Shown here piece by piece: positions 60,345 to 64,000 of a stretch of DNA of 64,000 nucleotides. The translations under genes were made by a program, and so were the position numbers. This DNA comes from Ferdinandcohnia sp047238305 (lineage in GTDB: Bacteria; Bacillota; Bacilli; Bacillales; Bacillaceae_L). Numbering within the stretch: position 1 is the stretch's first letter; every line of letters begins with the position of its first letter. The stretch lies in contig NZ_JBDFMO010000001.1 in NCBI RefSeq assembly GCF_047238305.1, positions 434,001-498,000 on the forward strand. The letters run 5' to 3'. The notes beneath the pieces are model-generated. The model was given only the letters and a program-made list of their open reading frames with translations, ran no database searches and was not told the DNA's origin.

Positions 60345-61241
60345 TTGAATCGAAATTGGTTTTTAATCACTGGCCTAATTATGTTAGGTATTTTACTTAT
60401 TGTTACGTTTGTCGGGCCTCATTTCCCGTATGTAAAAGAAGGTATCGAAGAGGGCAGAATTCGTTTCTTAGATGGTGGAAAGAACTTACTTAAAGCACCA
60501 TTCACCCCTGAACAGCAGCCTCCTTTTGGGTCTGACCATGAAGGAAGAGACTTGTTAAGTGTTTTAATTGTTGGCGCAAAGGACACACTAAAAATCATTA
60601 TCGGAATAGTTGTCCTCCGCTACCTGATTGCAATCCCGCTTGGGTTACTCGCTACCAGAAAAAACAATCCGATTTCCTGGATTGTTACAACTTGGAATAA
60701 TGTCTTTTCAAGTATTCCAATCATTTTTTCTGCGTTGCTTTTATTAGCCATACCAGCACTTGTTATGAACGATAACAGGTTATGGTGGTCGGTTTTACTA
60801 TTAGCATTAATTGAGGTAGGAAAAGTAAGTCATATCATTCGTGAGGAAACACAACGAATTGTAAGGAAGCCTTATATTGAGGCTGGAATCACCGTTGGAA
60901 TCTCCCCGCTTCGACTTGCTTTAGGTAATATTTTACCGAATACATATCCAGCAATCATGGTTAATTTCTTTATTGATATCGGAAGAACCTGCTTATTAAT
61001 TGCGCAGCTTGGCATTTTTGGCGTGTTCCTTTCCCAAGTGTTTGTTCAAACGAATTATGGTGTTGGGGAAATGATTAACACAAGTCTAAATTGGCCAACC
61101 TTACTTGGGCAAGCTAAAAAAGACATGCTCAGTTCCATTTGGATCCCATTTTGGACATGTATAGCAATCTCCTTTACGATGTTTACATTCACCATTTTAG
61201 GGGAAGGCTTAAGAAGGTATTTTGACCGAAAGACAGCCTAA
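60345..61241 (+). CDS. Orphan oligopeptide-type ABC permease (OppC-like)
   Basis: 298 residues, 14 bases after the OppB-like gene. OppC features: N-terminal helix, FGSDHEGRDLLSVLIVGAKDT (the Dpp/Opp GTD-x-x-GRD-like segment), and EAGITVGISPLRLALGNILPN as the EAA loop. Completes a permease heterodimer. Confidence 0.84.
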   Translation: MNRNWFLITGLIMLGILLIVTFVGPHFPYVKEGIEEGRIRFLDGGKNLLKAPFTPEQQPPFGSDHEGRDLLSVLIVGAKDTLKIIIGIVVLRYLIAIPLGLLATRKNNPISWIVTTWNNVFSSIPIIFSALLLLAIPALVMNDNRLWWSVLLLALIEVGKVSHIIREETQRIVRKPYIEAGITVGISPLRLALGNILPNTYPAIMVNFFIDIGRTCLLIAQLGIFGVFLSQVFVQTNYGVGEMINTSLNWPTLLGQAKKDMLSSIWIPFWTCIAISFTMFTFTILGEGLRRYFDRKTA

Positions 61242-61317
61242 TTGACACACTGTTATAATGAAAGGTGAATGGTAAAAAAATCATTCGTTCATAACGTGAA
61301 TCGAAAGGAGCTTGGAA

Positions 61318-61662
61318 ATGACTACACCTAATAATGAACTACCAGCTAAAACATGTTCTATTGACCGTCTTGTCACAATGGAGTCGGACATTAAAAAGGT
61401 TCTTGAAGGTAAAAAAACAGCTACACGTAGAAATGGCAGATATGCCGATGTTGGGGAAATAATGACCCTTGAAGGTCAATCATTTAGAATTGACCACGTA
61501 TACGAGCAATCCCTTGGAGAGCTAACAGATGAAGACGCAAAAAGAGAAGGCTTCAACACGGTTGATGAATATAAAGAGTCGATTCTATCATACCATCCGG
61601 GAATGCCATGGCTCCCTCAGATGAAAGTGTGGGTACACGAGTTTAGCAAGCTAGAGGATTAA
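61318..61662 (+). CDS. ASCH-domain protein
   Basis: 114 residues from the ATG after AAAGGAGC. IKKVLEGKKTATRRNGRYADVGE is a typical ASCH RNA-binding-type segment; the C-terminal VWVHEFSKLE is family-like. ASCH proteins resemble PUA domains and may act on modified nucleosides or RNA; function here unknown. Confidence 0.82.
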   Translation: MTTPNNELPAKTCSIDRLVTMESDIKKVLEGKKTATRRNGRYADVGEIMTLEGQSFRIDHVYEQSLGELTDEDAKREGFNTVDEYKESILSYHPGMPWLPQMKVWVHEFSKLED

Positions 61663-61666
61663 TAGA

Positions 61667-61701
61667 AAACCCTTGTCATCGCTATGATGGACAAGGGTTT
61701 T
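61667..61701. terminator. Bidirectional terminator
   Basis: AAAACCCTTGTCATC ... GATGGACAAGGGTTTT, near-perfect 14-pair stem, between the ASCH gene and the convergent DUF454 gene. Confidence 0.9.
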
Positions 61702-61706
61702 AACGT

Positions 61707-62135
61707 TTATTTATGGCTTGTTTTTTCAACAAGTGCCTGTTCCTGTATTGCACTCATTTCTGGTGCTACGGTTTTTATTTTTGTGATGAAGTAGTAGTAT
61801 TTATAAATAACAACCGCGACTAAAAGTAGTTTTACGGCTATGCTATCAAGAATAATAAACGGGACTGCTATCATTGCATCTGCGGTTAATAGAATTGTTA
61901 GCTTCTGCCTTAGCGTCATTTCACGTCGCTTCACAAAGCCTTCTAAATACTTTTTATATAAACTAGTGCTTTTAAACCAACGATCAAAGCGGTCCGATCC
62001 CTTTACAAAAAAGAAGGAAGCAAGCAGTAACAGGGGCGTTGTTGGAATGAGTGGCAGCACAATGCCTACTGCTCCAAGAACCAAGAAAAGAAAACCTAAA
62101 ACAATATATAAAAATTTCGTGATTCTGTTCATCAA
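61707..62135 (-). CDS. YbaN-family membrane protein (DUF454)
   Basis: 142 residues. LGFLFLVLGAVGIVLPLIPTTP near the N-terminus is the DUF454/YbaN signature, followed by SFFFVKGSDRFDRWF. Three hydrophobic segments. Unknown function; usually a single small membrane protein. Confidence 0.87.
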   Translation of the reverse strand: MMNRITKFLYIVLGFLFLVLGAVGIVLPLIPTTPLLLLASFFFVKGSDRFDRWFKSTSLYKKYLEGFVKRREMTLRQKLTILLTADAMIAVPFIILDSIAVKLLLVAVVIYKYYYFITKIKTVAPEMSAIQEQALVEKTSHK

Positions 62136-62318
62136 TATTGCCCCCCTTCTTTACCTTTCTAAAACCTTTTTCTATTATATCACGTATTTCTTACTGGAAA
62201 CCCACTGTCACAAAATAGTAAGATAATGAATGGAGAATTGTGAGGAATATCACTTGTTATTTTTAGTAAGGTGCTATCATTAATAGTGAAATATGTTGTG
62301 AATGGGGGTTTCCATCGA

Positions 62319-62774
62319 ATGGATGTCATTTATCAAGTACTTGTTTTCATACATATTTTTTCAGCCATCCTTGGAATGGGACCTGGCTTTATTTTAACAA
62401 CCGTTGTGAAGTCAGGAGACACAATGACCGAGCTTCGACATTCATACGCAATCAGACATAAACTCCATATTTTTGTCATGATTGGAGGTATTCTCCTGCT
62501 TGTATCCGGACTTTTAATGGGGGCGATTCATCCATATCTGTTTAAAATGGGGTGGTACATAACAAGTTTACTACTCTTCCTTGTTGCGTTGGCAATGGGA
62601 CCATTTGCTCTTACGCCTAAATCAAAACCAGTAAAAGCGTTATTGGAATCACATCAAGGGGATGACATTCCTGCAGAATACTATCCTTTGGCAAAGGCTC
62701 TATTTAGAGTGGAGCATACTGAGAACACGATCTTTTTGATTGTCATTGCATTAATGATTTTAAAGCCTTTTTAA
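62319..62774 (+). CDS. DUF2269-type membrane protein
   Basis: About 151 residues from the ATG that follows GGGGG at ten bases; a longer frame upstream lacks a site. Four helices, IHIFSAILGMGPGFILTTV and FVMIGGILLLVSGLLMGAI typical of small DUF2269-like proteins. Conserved His residues could bind haem or metal; function unknown. Confidence 0.75.
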   Translation: MDVIYQVLVFIHIFSAILGMGPGFILTTVVKSGDTMTELRHSYAIRHKLHIFVMIGGILLLVSGLLMGAIHPYLFKMGWYITSLLLFLVALAMGPFALTPKSKPVKALLESHQGDDIPAEYYPLAKALFRVEHTENTIFLIVIALMILKPF

Positions 62775-62787
62775 AATTTTCGTTACT

Positions 62788-62817
62788 AAATCCCCATCCA
62801 TTCACTGGTGGGGATTT
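62788..62817. terminator. Shared convergent terminator
   Basis: AAATCCCCA / TGGGGATTT with a 12-base loop, followed by TTCT; the stop codon of the minus-strand gene lies in the loop. Confidence 0.75.
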
Positions 62818-63080
62818 TCTTGGATTGGTTGTTTCTTTTTAAATGGGAGTGCGACTCCTTGTGTGAGTAGGCTTATGATAATAGCGACTCCAACCAGCAA
62901 GGATATAATGATCCAAAAATTGATGCCGAAACCGACGAGCTTATAGGCACCTTCATAATAATTTACGTCCGGGCGATTGATATTGGATGATATGATCGCA
63001 GCAGTAATGTGTTTTGTGGCATACAAAAACGCCGACACTGCGATGAAAAAGCAGCCAACAAATGCCTTGATTTGCTTCAT
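62802..63080 (-). CDS. Small membrane protein (92 aa)
   Basis: Two hydrophobic helices (about 7-24 and 52-72) and a Lys-rich C-terminus (FKKKQPIQEN). The middle, NINRPDVNYYEGAYK, is likely extracellular. No family recognised. A 15-bp palindrome lies about 40 bp upstream of its start. Confidence 0.68.
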   Translation of the reverse strand: MKQIKAFVGCFFIAVSAFLYATKHITAAIISSNINRPDVNYYEGAYKLVGFGINFWIIISLLVGVAIIISLLTQGVALPFKKKQPIQENPHQ

Positions 63081-63120
63081 CTAACCCCTCTTCTCTAATC
63101 ACTTTTTTGTTAATCGTATC

Positions 63121-63135
63121 ATGATTTCAAATCAT
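63121..63135. promoter_or_regulatory. Palindrome upstream of the 92-aa membrane protein gene
   Basis: ATGATTT-C-AAATCAT, perfect 7-bp arms. Possible operator; no regulator identified. Confidence 0.35.
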
Positions 63136-63158
63136 GGGACATATTACTTTTGACCTAT

Positions 63159-63193
63159 AAAAAAACCGCATAAAGAATTTCTTCTTTATACGG
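63159..63193 (-). terminator. Terminator of the CoA-transferase gene
   Basis: CCGCATAAAGAA / TTCTTTATACGG with one mismatch, T run TTTTTTT on the minus strand. Confidence 0.85.
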
Positions 63194-63205
63194 CTACTAT
63201 TCATT

Positions 63206-64000
63206 TTATGCTTCCACTAATTCACTTTGCAGCATTGTGCCTGTTTGGGCAAAATTTGTGTGCCACGAAAATGCTTTTTCTAGTACGTGAGGTGTTTGAC
63301 CGCCTCTGGTTAGGGCTTCTTGGTAATACTCACGTAACTGCTGTTTATACTTTGGATGTGCACAGTTTTCGATGAGCAATTCTACACGTTCTCTTGGTGC
63401 GAGGCCACGTAAATCTGCATATCCTTGCTCTGTAACGATAACATCCACATCATGCTCTGTATGGTCGACATGGGAAACGAACGGAACGATACTTGAAATG
63501 TTTCCACCTTTTGCAATGGACTTCGTGACGAAAATCGCAAGGCGTGCATTTCGAGCAAAGTCACCAGACCCACCTATTCCATTCATCATCTTTGTCCCAA
63601 GCACATGGGTTGAATTCACGTTTCCGTAAATATCAAGTTCTAAGGCTGTGTTGATGGAAATTAGTCCGAGACGACGAATGATTTCAGGATGATTTGAAAT
63701 CTCCTGAGGTCTCATGATCAAGCGGTCTCGATACTGGTCAAAGTTCGCAAATACTTTTTTCATTTTTTCTTCTGATAGAGTGATCGAACAGCAGGAAGCA
63801 AAGTTTACTTTACCGGCGTCCATTAAGTCAAATACCGCATCCTGTAATACCTCAGAATAAACCTCTAATTCTGCAAACTCCGAATCAAGCATACCGTGAA
63901 GAACCGCGTTTGCTACAGAGCCAATACCAGATTGTAAAGGTGCAAGCTTCTCAGTTAAACGTCCTGCTTCAATTTCTTTACGTAAAAATGTTAATAGATG
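63206..64000 (-). CDS. Acetyl-CoA hydrolase/CoA-transferase family protein, 5-prime truncated by window edge
   Basis: 265 codons are visible; the frame is open to the last base, so the N-terminal half is missing. Family segments: GIGSVANAVLHGM, ALELDIYGNVNSTHVLGTKMMNGIGGSGDFARNA (the Glu thioester site and the CoA loop), then TEHDVDVIVTEQGYADLRGLAPRERV. Matches succinyl-CoA:acetate CoA-transferase or acetyl-CoA hydrolase (Cat1-like). The choice between these needs the missing part. Confidence 0.92.
   Translation of the reverse strand, partial: HLLTFLRKEIEAGRLTEKLAPLQSGIGSVANAVLHGMLDSEFAELEVYSEVLQDAVFDLMDAGKVNFASCCSITLSEEKMKKVFANFDQYRDRLIMRPQEISNHPEIIRRLGLISINTALELDIYGNVNSTHVLGTKMMNGIGGSGDFARNARLAIFVTKSIAKGGNISSIVPFVSHVDHTEHDVDVIVTEQGYADLRGLAPRERVELLIENCAHPKYKQQLREYYQEALTRGGQTPHVLEKAFSWHTNFAQTGTMLQSELVEA

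Overview
The window reads as chromosomal DNA of a low-GC, Gram-positive, spore-former-type bacterium (Bacillaceae, close to Bacillus/Neobacillus). The reasons are AGGAGG-type ribosome sites with frequent TTG/GTG starts, orthologues of many Bacillus subtilis genes (qoxABCD, pucABCDE, yvfRSTU, yueI, dbpA/yxiN), and dispersed intergenic elements of a kind common in Bacillus. The gene content is that of a facultative anaerobe that respires oxygen and nitrate. No rRNA, tRNA, prophage, insertion-sequence transposase or CRISPR array was seen.

Layout. 1-2.9 kb: a partial unknown gene, a membrane protein, a DsbA/FrnE-type oxidoreductase, a 53-bp tandem repeat and a small membrane protein. 3-7.2 kb: aa3 quinol oxidase operon qoxABCD (minus strand) with a Rex-like operator in front and a 52-bp tandem repeat between qoxA and qoxB. 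7.4-10.1 kb: a VanW-family protein, then a flavin reductase plus ring-cleaving dioxygenase pair behind an MhqR-like palindrome. 10.2-21 kb: first nitrate region, holding a broken Crp/Fnr gene, narGHJI with a cluster of DnaA-box-like 9-mers between narJ and narI, three small upstream genes including a hemerythrin, and a NarK transporter fused to a PAS domain. 21.1-26.4 kb: xanthine-dehydrogenase-type operon (pucDCEAB order). 26.6-30.2 kb: yvfRSTU-like ABC exporter with its two-component system. 30.2-36.1 kb: housekeeping genes and a drug exporter.

36.4-45.8 kb is the second and most unusual nitrate region. It has an Fnr-like regulator without the C-terminal cysteines, a GAF protein resembling the nitrate receptor NreA, and an eight-gene, mostly overlapping minus-strand operon: NarI-like cytochrome b with a Cys-rich tail, NasC/NapA-like molybdoenzyme, four-cluster ferredoxin, Tat-exported Rieske protein, small membrane protein, two unknown proteins, and a second NarK-PAS fusion. 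Divergent from it lies a wreck in which the first codons of an NreC-type response regulator run directly into the back half of an NreB-type kinase. I infer that the operon encodes a quinol- or Rieske-linked cytoplasmic nitrate (or related oxyanion) reductase with its own transporter; substrate and electron path are not proven by sequence.

45.8-64 kb: EamA transporter, NERD protein, a nine-unit 52-bp repeat array, transaldolase and transketolase, a ROK regulator, a TetR-controlled ABC-2 exporter, an HD hydrolase, an ArtPQR-like amino-acid importer, two orphan Opp-type permeases, small proteins, and a partial acetyl-CoA hydrolase/transferase.

Three themes stand out: the composite molybdoenzyme operon with NarK-PAS; decay of the nitrate/oxygen sensors (broken Crp/Fnr, fused nreC/nreB) beside apparently intact target genes; and several intergenic tandem arrays of unrelated sequence sharing a strict 52-53 bp period, plus a separate array of DnaA-box-like 9-mers inside the nar operon. 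All functions are read from sequence and remembered family features; no database search was run.
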